A stretch of DNA of 64,000 bases from Sphingomonas pokkalii (GTDB lineage Bacteria > Pseudomonadota > Alphaproteobacteria > Sphingomonadales > Sphingomonadaceae), in NCBI RefSeq assembly GCF_003096275.1, contig NZ_QENQ01000001.1, positions 3,019,565 to 3,083,564 of the forward strand. The letters are read 5' to 3'. Position 1 is the stretch's first letter. Every line of letters starts with the position of its first letter. The notes below the pieces were generated by a model. That model had not been told where the DNA came from and made no database searches. It was given only the letters and a program-made list of their open reading frames with translations. The position numbers and the translations under genes are program-made. Positions 43,338 through 50,721 of the stretch are shown piece by piece.

Positions 43338-45284
43338 TCACACCGCCCAGCAGCCGCAGCCGAGGGCACCCCAGAAGCTCTGGACGTCGGCGGCGGGCAC
43401 ATTGGCACCGAGCGCGGCGGCATGGTCATGGCCATGGACCGAGCAACTGCTGTGGCAGGCGCAGGCGGAGGCGAGCTGGGCACGCGCCTCGGGCGACTGG
43501 TGGTATCCGCCGAAGGTCGCGACCGGCGACCAGTCGGGCATCGGCCGGGGCAGCGTGGGCGCGAGCGGGGCATAGTCGCCATCGCCATGCACCACTGCGC
43601 CACCGAGCAGCGTCAGCACCGAGCGGATATGGACGATCTGGTCCTCGGGCACCGCGAAGTAATCGGCCGACAGCACCGCCAGGTCGGCGAGCTGCCCGGC
43701 CTTGATCTGGCCCTTCTTGCCGACCTCGTTCGAGAACCAGGTGTTCTCGTGCGTCCACATCGCCAGCGCCTTTTCGCGGCTGACGCGGTTGGCGCCCGGA
43801 TAGAGCTTGAGCCCGCCGACGGTGCGGCCGGTCACCAGCCAGCTGAGCGACACCCAGGGATTGTAGCTCGCCACCCGCGTCGCATCGGTGCCGGCGCCCA
43901 CCGGCAGGCCGGCGGCGAGCATCTTGGCGATCGGCGGGGTACGCTCGGCGGCTTTCGCGCCGTAGCGCTCGACGAAATATTCGCCCTGATAGGCCATGCG
44001 ATGCTGCACGGCGATGCCGCCGCCCAGCGCCGCGATACGGTCGATGTTGCGGTCGCTGATCGTCTCGGCATGGTCGAAGAACCAGTGGATGCCGGTCAGC
44101 GGAATATCGCGGTTCACCTTCTCGTATACGTCGAGTGCGCGGCCGATCGTCTGGTCGTAAGTGGCGTGGAGGCGCCACGGCCAGCGATGCTCGGCGAGCA
44201 GGCGGATCACCGGCTCCAGATCGCCTTCCATGGTCGGCGGCATGTCCGGCCGGGCGACGCGGAAATCCTCGAAATCGGCGGCCGAATAGACCAGCATCTC
44301 GCCCGCGCCATTGTGGCGATAGCTGTCGTCGCCCTGCCCCGGGGTCACCTGCTTCACCCAGCCGGCGAAATCGGCGAGCTCTTCCTTGGGCTTCTGCGTG
44401 AAGAGGTTGTAGCTGATCCGCACGGTCAGCTGACCGTCGGCGTGGAGCTTTTCGATGATCGCATAATCATCGGGATAATTCTGGAAGCCGCCGCCCGCAT
44501 CGATCACGCCGGTGACGCCAAGCCCATTCACTTCGCGCATGAAGTGGCGGGTGGAATTGATCTGATACTCCTCGGGCAGCTTCGGGCCCTTGGCGAGCGT
44601 GGAATAGAGGATCGTCGCATTGGGATGCGCCAGCAAAAGGCCGGTGGGGTTGCCGGCGGCATCGCGGACGATCTCGCCGCCCGGCGGGTTGGGCGTGTCC
44701 CTGGTGTAGCCCACCACCCGCAGTGCCGCGGCATTGAGCAGCGCGCGGTCATAGAGGTGGAGGATGAAGACGGGCGTGTCGGGGGCGACCGCGTTGAGCT
44801 CGTCGATCGTCGGCAGCCGCTTCTCGGCGAACTGGTGCTCGGTGAAGCCGCCGACCACGCGCACCCATTGCGGCGCCGGCGTGTTGTCGACCTGGCGCTT
44901 GAGCATCGCCATCGCGTCGGCAAGGCTGGGCACGCCGTCCCAGCGCAGTTCCATATTGTAGTTCAGGCCGCCGCGGATGATGTGCATATGGCTGTCGATC
45001 AGCCCGGGAATCACCCGGCGGCGCTGCGCGTCGATCACCTGCGCGTTTGGGCCGGCGGCGGCGCGGACCTCCGCCTCGCTGCCCACCGCGAGGAATTTGC
45101 CGTCGCGGATCGCGATCGCCTCGGCCACCGGGTTTTCCCGGTCGAGCGTCGTCACCTGCGCGTTGACGAGGATCAGGTCGGTGGCGGGCATGCGGGCGTT
45201 CCTTGCGAAGAGCGGCGTGGGCAGCAGCGCACCGGCGGCGGTGGCGCCGGCGGCTGCGAGGGTCTGGCGGCGGGTGAGGCTCAC
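43338..45284 (-). CDS. Tat-exported amidohydrolase (YtcJ-like)
   Basis: A 648-residue protein starting at GTG 45284, which overlaps the XapX stop. The N-terminus SLTRRQTLAAAGATAAGALL is a twin-arginine signal. The amidohydrolase metal motif LIDSHMHIIRG is near residue 85, with later ligands in HWFFDHAETIS and a C-terminal LADLAVLSADYFAVP. YtcJ-like enzymes are metal-dependent hydrolases with few known substrates. The C-terminus has a His-rich stretch (VHGHDHAAALG) and several cysteines, which is unusual for the family. A periplasmic location is expected. Confidence 0.87.
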   Translation of the reverse strand: MSLTRRQTLAAAGATAAGALLPTPLFARNARMPATDLILVNAQVTTLDRENPVAEAIAIRDGKFLAVGSEAEVRAAAGPNAQVIDAQRRRVIPGLIDSHMHIIRGGLNYNMELRWDGVPSLADAMAMLKRQVDNTPAPQWVRVVGGFTEHQFAEKRLPTIDELNAVAPDTPVFILHLYDRALLNAAALRVVGYTRDTPNPPGGEIVRDAAGNPTGLLLAHPNATILYSTLAKGPKLPEEYQINSTRHFMREVNGLGVTGVIDAGGGFQNYPDDYAIIEKLHADGQLTVRISYNLFTQKPKEELADFAGWVKQVTPGQGDDSYRHNGAGEMLVYSAADFEDFRVARPDMPPTMEGDLEPVIRLLAEHRWPWRLHATYDQTIGRALDVYEKVNRDIPLTGIHWFFDHAETISDRNIDRIAALGGGIAVQHRMAYQGEYFVERYGAKAAERTPPIAKMLAAGLPVGAGTDATRVASYNPWVSLSWLVTGRTVGGLKLYPGANRVSREKALAMWTHENTWFSNEVGKKGQIKAGQLADLAVLSADYFAVPEDQIVHIRSVLTLLGGAVVHGDGDYAPLAPTLPRPMPDWSPVATFGGYHQSPEARAQLASACACHSSCSVHGHDHAAALGANVPAADVQSFWGALGCGCWAV

Positions 45285-45529
45285 GCCGCGTCGTCCGGCT
45301 TCTTGACCGGCCGCCCGAGCACCTGCTCGGCGCAATCGGTCCGGAGATAGGCGACCACGTCGTGGCCGGCGAAGAGCCGCTTCGCCACCGGCACCGCCTG
45401 CTCGCCCAGCAGCATGCCGAGCAGGCCGATCAATGCGATCGTCGGCGGTGCTGGCGACTTGACGCCGAAGAGGCTGTAGATGACCCCCACCAGCAAGCCG
45501 ATGGCGAGCGAGATCAGATAGGGTTTCAT
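45281..45529 (-). CDS. XapX (DUF1427) family small membrane protein
   Basis: An 82-residue protein with two hydrophobic segments: LISLAIGLLVGVIYSLFGVK near the start and PPTIALIGLLGMLLGEQAVP, both typical of the XapX domain. The soluble tail ends in a charged stretch. XapX proteins are of unknown function and are often next to hydrolases such as those here. Its stop overlaps the amidohydrolase GTG. Confidence 0.85.
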   Translation of the reverse strand: MKPYLISLAIGLLVGVIYSLFGVKSPAPPTIALIGLLGMLLGEQAVPVAKRLFAGHDVVAYLRTDCAEQVLGRPVKKPDDAA

Positions 45530-45555
45530 GCTGCTTCCTCTCCGGCGCCGATTGA

Positions 45556-46395
45556 TCAGCCGCGCACGAAGGCGAGCAGATCAGGGTTGATCACGTCGGC
45601 ATTGACGGTGAGCATGCCGTGCGAGAAGCCCGGATAGATTTTCAGCGTCGGGTTCGGGAGCAGCTTGGCCTGCAGCTCGGCGCCCTGATGGTACGGCACC
45701 ACCTGGTCGTCGTCGCCGGCCAGTACCAGCGTCGGCACCGTCATCGCCTTCAGATCGGCGGTCTGGTCGGTTTCGGAAAATGCCTTGATGCCGTCATAAT
45801 GGGCCTTGGCGCTGCCCATCATGCCCTGGCGCCACCAATTGTCGATCACGCCCGGATAGACCTTCGCGCCCTCGCGGTTGAAGCCGTAGAACGGGCCGGC
45901 GGCGACGTCGCGGAAGAACTGCGCGCGGTTGTCCGCGGTGCCCTTGCGGAAGCCGTCGAACACCTCAAGCGGCAGGCCGTTCGGATAGGCCTCGGTCTTC
46001 GCCATGATCGGCGGCACGGCGGCGACCAGCACCGCCTTGGCGACGCGGCCCTGCGGGATCCCGTGCTTGGCGACATAGCGCGCGACTTCGCCGCCGCCGG
46101 TCGAGTGGCCGATATGTACAGCGTTGCGAAGGTTCAGATGTTCGGCAACGGCGGCGGCGTCGGCGGCATAATGGTCCATGTCGTGGCCGTCGCTCACCTG
46201 CTCGGAGCGGCCATGGCCGCGGCGGTCATGCGCGACGACGCGGAAGCCGTTCGCCAGGAAGAACAGCATTTGCGCATCCCAATCGTCCGACGAGAGCGGC
46301 CAGCCATGGTGGAACATGATCGGCTGGGCGTCCTTGGGGCCCCAATCCTTGAAGAAGATCGAGACGCCGTCCTTGGTGGTCACGGTGGAAGTCAT
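45556..46395 (-). CDS. Alpha/beta hydrolase, non-haem chloroperoxidase / arylesterase type
   Basis: A 279-residue cytoplasmic enzyme starting at ATG 46395, 8 bases after AAGGAA. The nucleophile elbow is HIGHSTGGGEVARYVAKHG near residue 100. The oxyanion region is FHHGWPLSSDDWDAQ, DRRGHGRSEQVSDGHDMDHY is typical of cofactor-free haloperoxidases, and the acid and His are in GDDDQVVP and FSHGM. It probably acts as an esterase, lactonase or perhydrolase. It lies 88 bases after the isochorismatase gene in the same cluster. Confidence 0.9.
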   Translation of the reverse strand: MTSTVTTKDGVSIFFKDWGPKDAQPIMFHHGWPLSSDDWDAQMLFFLANGFRVVAHDRRGHGRSEQVSDGHDMDHYAADAAAVAEHLNLRNAVHIGHSTGGGEVARYVAKHGIPQGRVAKAVLVAAVPPIMAKTEAYPNGLPLEVFDGFRKGTADNRAQFFRDVAAGPFYGFNREGAKVYPGVIDNWWRQGMMGSAKAHYDGIKAFSETDQTADLKAMTVPTLVLAGDDDQVVPYHQGAELQAKLLPNPTLKIYPGFSHGMLTVNADVINPDLLAFVRG

Positions 46396-46483
46396 GGGAG
46401 CATTCCTTGTCGTTGGGGGGCAGGAAAAGGGGTAGGCCCGGCGGCGCTGGAGAGGGCGCGCGCCGCCGGACCCCGGGGGCAAC

Positions 46484-47140
46484 TCAATGGCCTTCGGAGG
46501 CGCCGAACATCGTCTTGGCGTAGGTGACGCCCAGGCCATAGGCGCCGCCCCATTGCTTCGCGATGCCGGTGGTGGACTCATAGGTCTCACCACGCGCCCA
46601 ATCGCGCTGCAGTTCGAGCAGATACTGGAGCGCGGTCATCGGCACCGCGCCCAGCTGGATCATCCGCTGCACCGCGCGCTCATGCGCTTCGGTCGAGATG
46701 TCGCCGCAGGCATCTGCGATGAAATAGGCTTCGAAGCCCTGGTCGATCGCCGATGCCACCGGACCGACGATGCAGACGCTGGTCCACAGCCCCGCAAACA
46801 CAATCCGCGGCTTGGCGATGCGGTTGACCTCCTCGATCACCGCGGCGTCTTCCCAGGTGTTCATCGAGGTGCGGTCGAGCAGTTCCTGGCCCGGAAACGC
46901 ATCGGTCACTTCGCTGAACATCGGGCCCGAGAAGCTCTTCTCGGCGACGGTGGTCAGGATCGTCGGCACGCCGAACGACTTGGCGCCGCGGCTGATCAGC
47001 GCGGCATTGTTGCGCAGGACGGTGGCATCGATCGACTTGGTGGCGAACGCCATCTGCGACTGGTAGTCGATCAGGACGAGCGCATGGTTCGTCGGCGATA
47101 GCAGCGACTTGCCCGGCGTGGCGGTGGCGGTGAGGGTCAT
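46484..47140 (-). CDS. Isochorismatase-family hydrolase (YcaC-like)
   Basis: A 218-residue cysteine hydrolase. ALVLIDYQSQMAFATKSID holds the catalytic Asp near residue 25, and IVFAGLWTSVCIVGPVASAI holds the nucleophile Cys near residue 120. Length and the C-terminal RDWARGETY block match YcaC-type proteins of unknown substrate. It is the first gene of the eight-gene reverse-strand cluster, so its upstream region should carry the main promoter. Confidence 0.88.
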   Translation of the reverse strand: MTLTATATPGKSLLSPTNHALVLIDYQSQMAFATKSIDATVLRNNAALISRGAKSFGVPTILTTVAEKSFSGPMFSEVTDAFPGQELLDRTSMNTWEDAAVIEEVNRIAKPRIVFAGLWTSVCIVGPVASAIDQGFEAYFIADACGDISTEAHERAVQRMIQLGAVPMTALQYLLELQRDWARGETYESTTGIAKQWGGAYGLGVTYAKTMFGASEGH

Positions 47141-47359
47141 GGTGCGGCTCCTTTTTCTGCCGGGGTCCGGCGTCGATGGGTGCAGAATAGCCGGCGCGAA
47201 TTTTCCGAAAACTCGGATAAATTTATGCGTACCGTTCTATTCTTTCGAATAGTTGGCGTGCTGCCCTGTTGCCCGTGCCCAGGCACAAGCACGACAGCCG
47301 TCTGCCGCCCGCAGCCTTAGGCGGTCGCAGCCGAACGGGTATTGGACAGGTTTGATGCG
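47141..47359. promoter_or_regulatory. Upstream region of the hydrolase cluster
   Basis: This AT-richer stretch carries CTATTC-TTTC-GAATAG, a perfect inverted repeat at 47237-47252, about 97 bases before the isochorismatase start. A second imperfect pair, TCCG-AAAACT-CGGA, lies close by near 47204-47217. These are candidate binding sites for a regulator of the cluster. No gene was seen here. Confidence 0.45.
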
Positions 47360-47380
47360 ATCCGGCGCGTCGCGCCGGAT
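47360..47380 (-). terminator. Hairpin after the NarL-type regulator
   Basis: ATCCGGCGC and GCGCCGGAT form a perfect 9-bp stem with a 3-base loop, 15 bases beyond the regulator stop on the reverse strand. No clear T-run follows. It is a probable terminator or end-stabilising hairpin. Confidence 0.5.
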
Positions 47381-47394
47381 TGAGGGTGCGGAGA

Positions 47395-48057
47395 CTAGAG
47401 TTCGATCAGCCCGCGCTTCGCGGCGATCGTCACCGCATGGGTGCGGTCGTTGGCGCCGAGCTTGGCGAAGACCGTCTTCATATGGCCCTTCACCGTTTCC
47501 TCCCCGATATCGAGGCGGGCGGCGATCTGTTTGTTCGAATTGCCAAAAGCGGCCAGCGTCAGCACCGCCACCTCGCGCTCGGTGAGCGCTTCGTCGAGCA
47601 CATGCAGCGCAATGGCGGTGGCAACCGATGCATCGAGATGCTTGCCGCCATGATATACCGATCGGATCGCATCGAGCAGCTGGTTGCGCAGGCTCGCCTT
47701 GAGCAGATAGCCCATCGCGCCGGCCCGCAACGCCTTGATCGCGCGGCCATCGCCGGAATAGGTCGTCAGCACGATGATGCGGGCATCGGGGGAGGCGGCG
47801 CGGATCGCGGCGATCGCGTCCAGGCCGGACATGTCGGCCATCTGCAGATCCATCAGCACCAGATCGGGGTGTAACCTGGCATATTCGGCGATCGCTTCCG
47901 CACCGCCCGCCGCTTCGCCGACGATCTCCATGTCCGGTTGCGTGCCGACCACCGCCCGAACGCCTTCGCGCAGCAGCACATGATCGTCGACCAGAAGGAT
48001 GCGGATCGGCGCATGCGTGCCAGCGCTGCTGCGTCCGCTTTGAGCCCTGGTCAACAT
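47395..48057 (-). CDS. NarL/FixJ-type response regulator
   Basis: A 220-residue protein with a receiver domain (ILLVDDHVLLREGVRAVVGT; phospho-Asp in LVLMDLQMADMSG; Lys in GYLLKASL) and a C-terminal LuxR-type HTH (ALTEREVAVLTLAAFGNSNK, then EETVKGHMKTVFAKLGANDR). No kinase lies directly beside it, so its partner may be elsewhere. Targets are unknown. Confidence 0.93.
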   Translation of the reverse strand: MLTRAQSGRSSAGTHAPIRILLVDDHVLLREGVRAVVGTQPDMEIVGEAAGGAEAIAEYARLHPDLVLMDLQMADMSGLDAIAAIRAASPDARIIVLTTYSGDGRAIKALRAGAMGYLLKASLRNQLLDAIRSVYHGGKHLDASVATAIALHVLDEALTEREVAVLTLAAFGNSNKQIAARLDIGEETVKGHMKTVFAKLGANDRTHAVTIAAKRGLIEL

Positions 48058-48124
48058 CCTGTACGAAGAACCTTATCGGTGGAGCGCGATCCTATCACGA
48101 TCTGATAGCGTTAGCATCCACCCC

Positions 48125-48703
48125 TTAGCGCCAATCCACAAGCGCCGCGCACAGTGCTTCCTCGGTTCGGTCGGCATGGCCGTTGCGGACATCGAACGTC
48201 CAGCGCATCCGGGCGCGATTGGGATGCGCGTCCACCGCGCGCAGCGCCCCGTGCATCATCGCGGCCGCACTTTGCGCCACCTGGTCGGCGGGAATGTCCA
48301 GTTCCGACCAGCCGAGCAGGCAGGCGACCGAGCCGGCGCCGATCCGCAGCGCCGTCCGCATCGCCAGTTCGGTGAGGTCGCCCGCGGGCCCCGGTGCGAT
48401 GGCGGGGGATGCGCCCATGCCGATCAGCATCAGCGACGCCGCGCGGATCGGTGCGGGCGGGCGCGTGAGCATCAGCGTTTCGCCGAAATCTCCGTTGAAG
48501 ATACCGCCCGCGCGCAGGCGCGAAAGCGTGCCGTGCAACGCGTGGTCCAGCTCGGTAGCACCGCCGTTGCCGCGGCCCGGCACGTCCTTTTCCAGCATCC
48601 CCACGATCAGCAGATCGTCGCTCGCGGCGGTGACGTCGATCTGTGCGACGTCGAACACTACCCCGCGCCATTCGCCGATCGCGCGCGCTTCATGCTTGGC
48701 CAT
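48125..48703 (-). CDS. Stand-alone N-terminal domain of M17 leucyl aminopeptidase
   Basis: A 192-residue protein that matches only the macro-like N-terminal domain of M17 peptidases: DLLIVGMLEKDV, LSRLRAGGIFNGDFGETLML and ASLMLIGMGASP. The catalytic C-terminal metallopeptidase domain is absent, and the downstream sequence does not encode it. It may bind a nucleotide or ligand rather than cleave peptides. ATG 48703 follows GGGAG by about 12 bases. The long open frame that runs on to 49756 is not coding. Confidence 0.6.
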   Translation of the reverse strand: MAKHEARAIGEWRGVVFDVAQIDVTAASDDLLIVGMLEKDVPGRGNGGATELDHALHGTLSRLRAGGIFNGDFGETLMLTRPPAPIRAASLMLIGMGASPAIAPGPAGDLTELAMRTALRIGAGSVACLLGWSELDIPADQVAQSAAAMMHGALRAVDAHPNRARMRWTFDVRNGHADRTEEALCAALVDWR

Positions 48704-48825
48704 GGCGGCGTAAGGCTCCCTTGCCCAGGATGGTTCCGCCTCTGCGGATCGCGAGGGTGGCGCAGCCGCCGCCCGTCGTCCTGTATCGGATCGGCGCCTT
48801 TTGACGATCTTTGCGGAATCTCGGG

Positions 48826-49389
48826 TCAGGCCGCCTGCTGCCAGGCGCGCCGCCACAGCAGCGGGGTGGTGCCGACCAGCCGGCGAAACAGCCGGGTGAG
48901 ATGCGCCTGGTCGCTCAAGCCGCAGGCGCAGGCAATGTGCGACAGGCTGTCGCGCGATTCGAGCATCAGTGTCTGCGCCCGGCGGATGCGCTGGCGCATG
49001 ATATAGGCATGGGGAGGCTCCCCCATGCTGACCTTGAACGCGCGGCAGAAATGGCCGGTGCTGAGCTGCACGATCTCCGCCAGCATTTCGGTGGCGAGCG
49101 GCTGCTCCAGCCGGGCATCGATATAGGCGGTCACGCGGTGGATCTGCCAACCCGCGAGTCCGCCCTTCGCGGCCGCCATGGCCGGCGCGGCGATGCGTTC
49201 GGGCAGCAGGGCGGCCTCCGCGGCGGCCGGTGCCGCGCCCACCAGGCGCGACAGGCGCTCCAGGCAGCGGCGGGCGAGCGGCGGATCTTCCTCCAGGGAG
49301 CGGATGGCGCGATCGACAAGCACCGCGAGTTGCGGAAGCGCACCGGTGGAACCGAAGGCGCCCGTTTCGATCAAAGCTTCGTGGTACAT
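48826..49389 (-). CDS. AraC-family transcriptional regulator
   Basis: A 187-residue protein whose C-terminal half is the AraC double HTH: VTAYIDARLEQPLATEMLAE, LSTGHFCRAFKVSMGEPPHA, and LSHIACACGLSDQAHLTRLF. The N-terminal part has no recognised sensing domain. The frame is open to 49560, but ATG 49389 gives a sensible start. It lies between the M17-domain gene and a FixJ-type regulator. Confidence 0.9.
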   Translation of the reverse strand: MYHEALIETGAFGSTGALPQLAVLVDRAIRSLEEDPPLARRCLERLSRLVGAAPAAAEAALLPERIAAPAMAAAKGGLAGWQIHRVTAYIDARLEQPLATEMLAEIVQLSTGHFCRAFKVSMGEPPHAYIMRQRIRRAQTLMLESRDSLSHIACACGLSDQAHLTRLFRRLVGTTPLLWRRAWQQAA

Positions 49390-49617
49390 GGTGCAATCCC
49401 CGTTCGTTCGGGGCGCAGTTTCGCGCGGCAGGCGACGACGGGGAATCGAACCTCCGCAGAGGTGAACGAGACCATCGGATGAGGCGCCTATACCAAGGTT
49501 CTGCTTCGCCTGGCGCGGCGACGTTCGAACCACCCGATTGGGGGGTATGGACGGGACCACAACCGGGCTTGTCGAAAAACGGCGCGCTTTGCACTTTGCG
49601 CACGAAAGGAGTGCCCC

Positions 49618-50265
49618 ATGTCATCGATGCCCGCTGCCGCGGCGCAGGATGCCAGGCCCATCGTGCTGGTGGTGGATGATGATCCGCTGGTGCTGGGTGC
49701 GCTGGATTCGCTGTTCCGTTCCGTCGACTTCGCGGTGCGCAACTACGCATCGGCACAGGAATTGCTGGAAGCCCCCATCCCGGATACGCCGTGCTGCCTG
49801 GTGGTGGATGTTCGGATGCCGCATATCGGCGGCTTCGAATGCCATGCCCGGCTGGCAGAGCGGGGGCTGGACGTCCCGGCGATCTTCTTGACCGGCCATG
49901 GCGACATTCCGATGTCCGTCAAGGCGATGAAGGCGGGCGCGGTGGATTTTCTGACCAAGCCGTTCCGAGATCAGGACATGCTGGATGCCGTCAACGCGGC
50001 GCTGGCGCGTTCGACGGCGCGGCATAGCGCGTTCCAGGAACGCGAAGCGCTGCAGGGCCGGCTTCGATCGCTTACCTCGCGCGAGCGGCAGGTGATGGAC
50101 GGTGTGGTCCGTGGCCTGCTCAACAAGCAGATCGCGGGCGAACTCGGGATCGCGGAAATCACCGTGAAGCTGCACCGGGCGAGCCTGATGCGGAAGATGG
50201 GGCTGCGCACCGTACCCGATCTCGTCCGCGCGGCGGAGGCGGCGGGCGCGGTGCAGGTCTCGTAG
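49618..50265 (+). CDS. FixJ-type response regulator
   Basis: A 215-residue protein. The receiver has VLVVDDDPLVLGAL, the phospho-Asp in LVVDVRMPHIGGFE near residue 62 and the Lys in DFLTKPFRDQD. The LuxR-type HTH has LTSRERQVMDGVVRGLLNKQ and EITVKLHRASLMRKMG. It closely follows the FixJ/TodT layout. It faces the opposite strand from the sensor kinase but lies in the same regulatory cluster. Confidence 0.93.
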   Translation: MSSMPAAAAQDARPIVLVVDDDPLVLGALDSLFRSVDFAVRNYASAQELLEAPIPDTPCCLVVDVRMPHIGGFECHARLAERGLDVPAIFLTGHGDIPMSVKAMKAGAVDFLTKPFRDQDMLDAVNAALARSTARHSAFQEREALQGRLRSLTSRERQVMDGVVRGLLNKQIAGELGIAEITVKLHRASLMRKMGLRTVPDLVRAAEAAGAVQVS

Positions 50266-50361
50266 AATCCCGATAAACACGCGTATAGTTTCCGGCGGCG
50301 GGCAGATGTCCCTATTTCTCCGCGAAGTTCCGGGTTTCCGGGGCGCCGAGGAGTTCCCAGT

Positions 50362-50721
50362 GTGCCAGCCCCCATCCTTGCCGTGATCGACGACGACCCG
50401 CTGGTGCGCGGCGCGATTTCCAGCCTTGTCCGGTCGCTCGGCTATGGCATCGCCCCGTTCGATTCCGCCGAGGCGTTTCTGGAGGCGGCACCGACGGAGG
50501 TCGCCTGCATCCTGACCGATTTGCAGATGCCGGGGCTTTCGGGACTGGATCTGTGCCGGTTGGTCAGGGAGGAGGGCTCGCAGGTGCCGATGATCCTGAT
50601 GACTGCCTATGCCACACCCCAGACGTGGGAACGTGCCGCCGCCTACGGCCTGGTGGCGCTGCTGGAAAAGCCGCTGGATCCCGATCGTCTGGCGGCCTCG
50701 CTCGTTACGGCGCTGCGCTGA
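50362..50721 (+). CDS. Single-domain response regulator (receiver only)
   Basis: A 119-residue receiver with no output domain. It has LAVIDDDPLVRGAISSLVRS at the start, the phospho-Asp in ILTDLQMPGLSGLD near residue 54, and the Lys in ALLEKPLDPDRLA. The start is GTG 50362 with GAGGAG 9 bases upstream. Its end overlaps the 3' end of the opposite-strand kinase gene by 17 bases. It may act as a phosphate sink or shuttle with the FixJ-type regulator. Confidence 0.9.
   Translation: MPAPILAVIDDDPLVRGAISSLVRSLGYGIAPFDSAEAFLEAAPTEVACILTDLQMPGLSGLDLCRLVREEGSQVPMILMTAYATPQTWERAAAYGLVALLEKPLDPDRLAASLVTALR

Noticed and set aside
42450..45350. Forward-strand open frame of 966 codons opposite the amidohydrolase and VOC genes
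   Set aside because: The composition is typical of an antisense shadow, it has no start context and no recognisable domain, and both reverse genes are well supported.
49430..49465. Possible tRNA T-arm (GGTTCGATTCCCC on the reverse strand)
   Set aside because: No acceptor, D or anticodon stems could be placed at correct distances. The fragment lies in the leader of the AraC gene and is a chance match.
48704..49756. N-terminal extension of the M17-domain frame through the AraC gene
   Set aside because: The extended frame overlaps the AraC gene in another frame and has Arg/Pro-rich text. The conserved domain begins right after ATG 48703.
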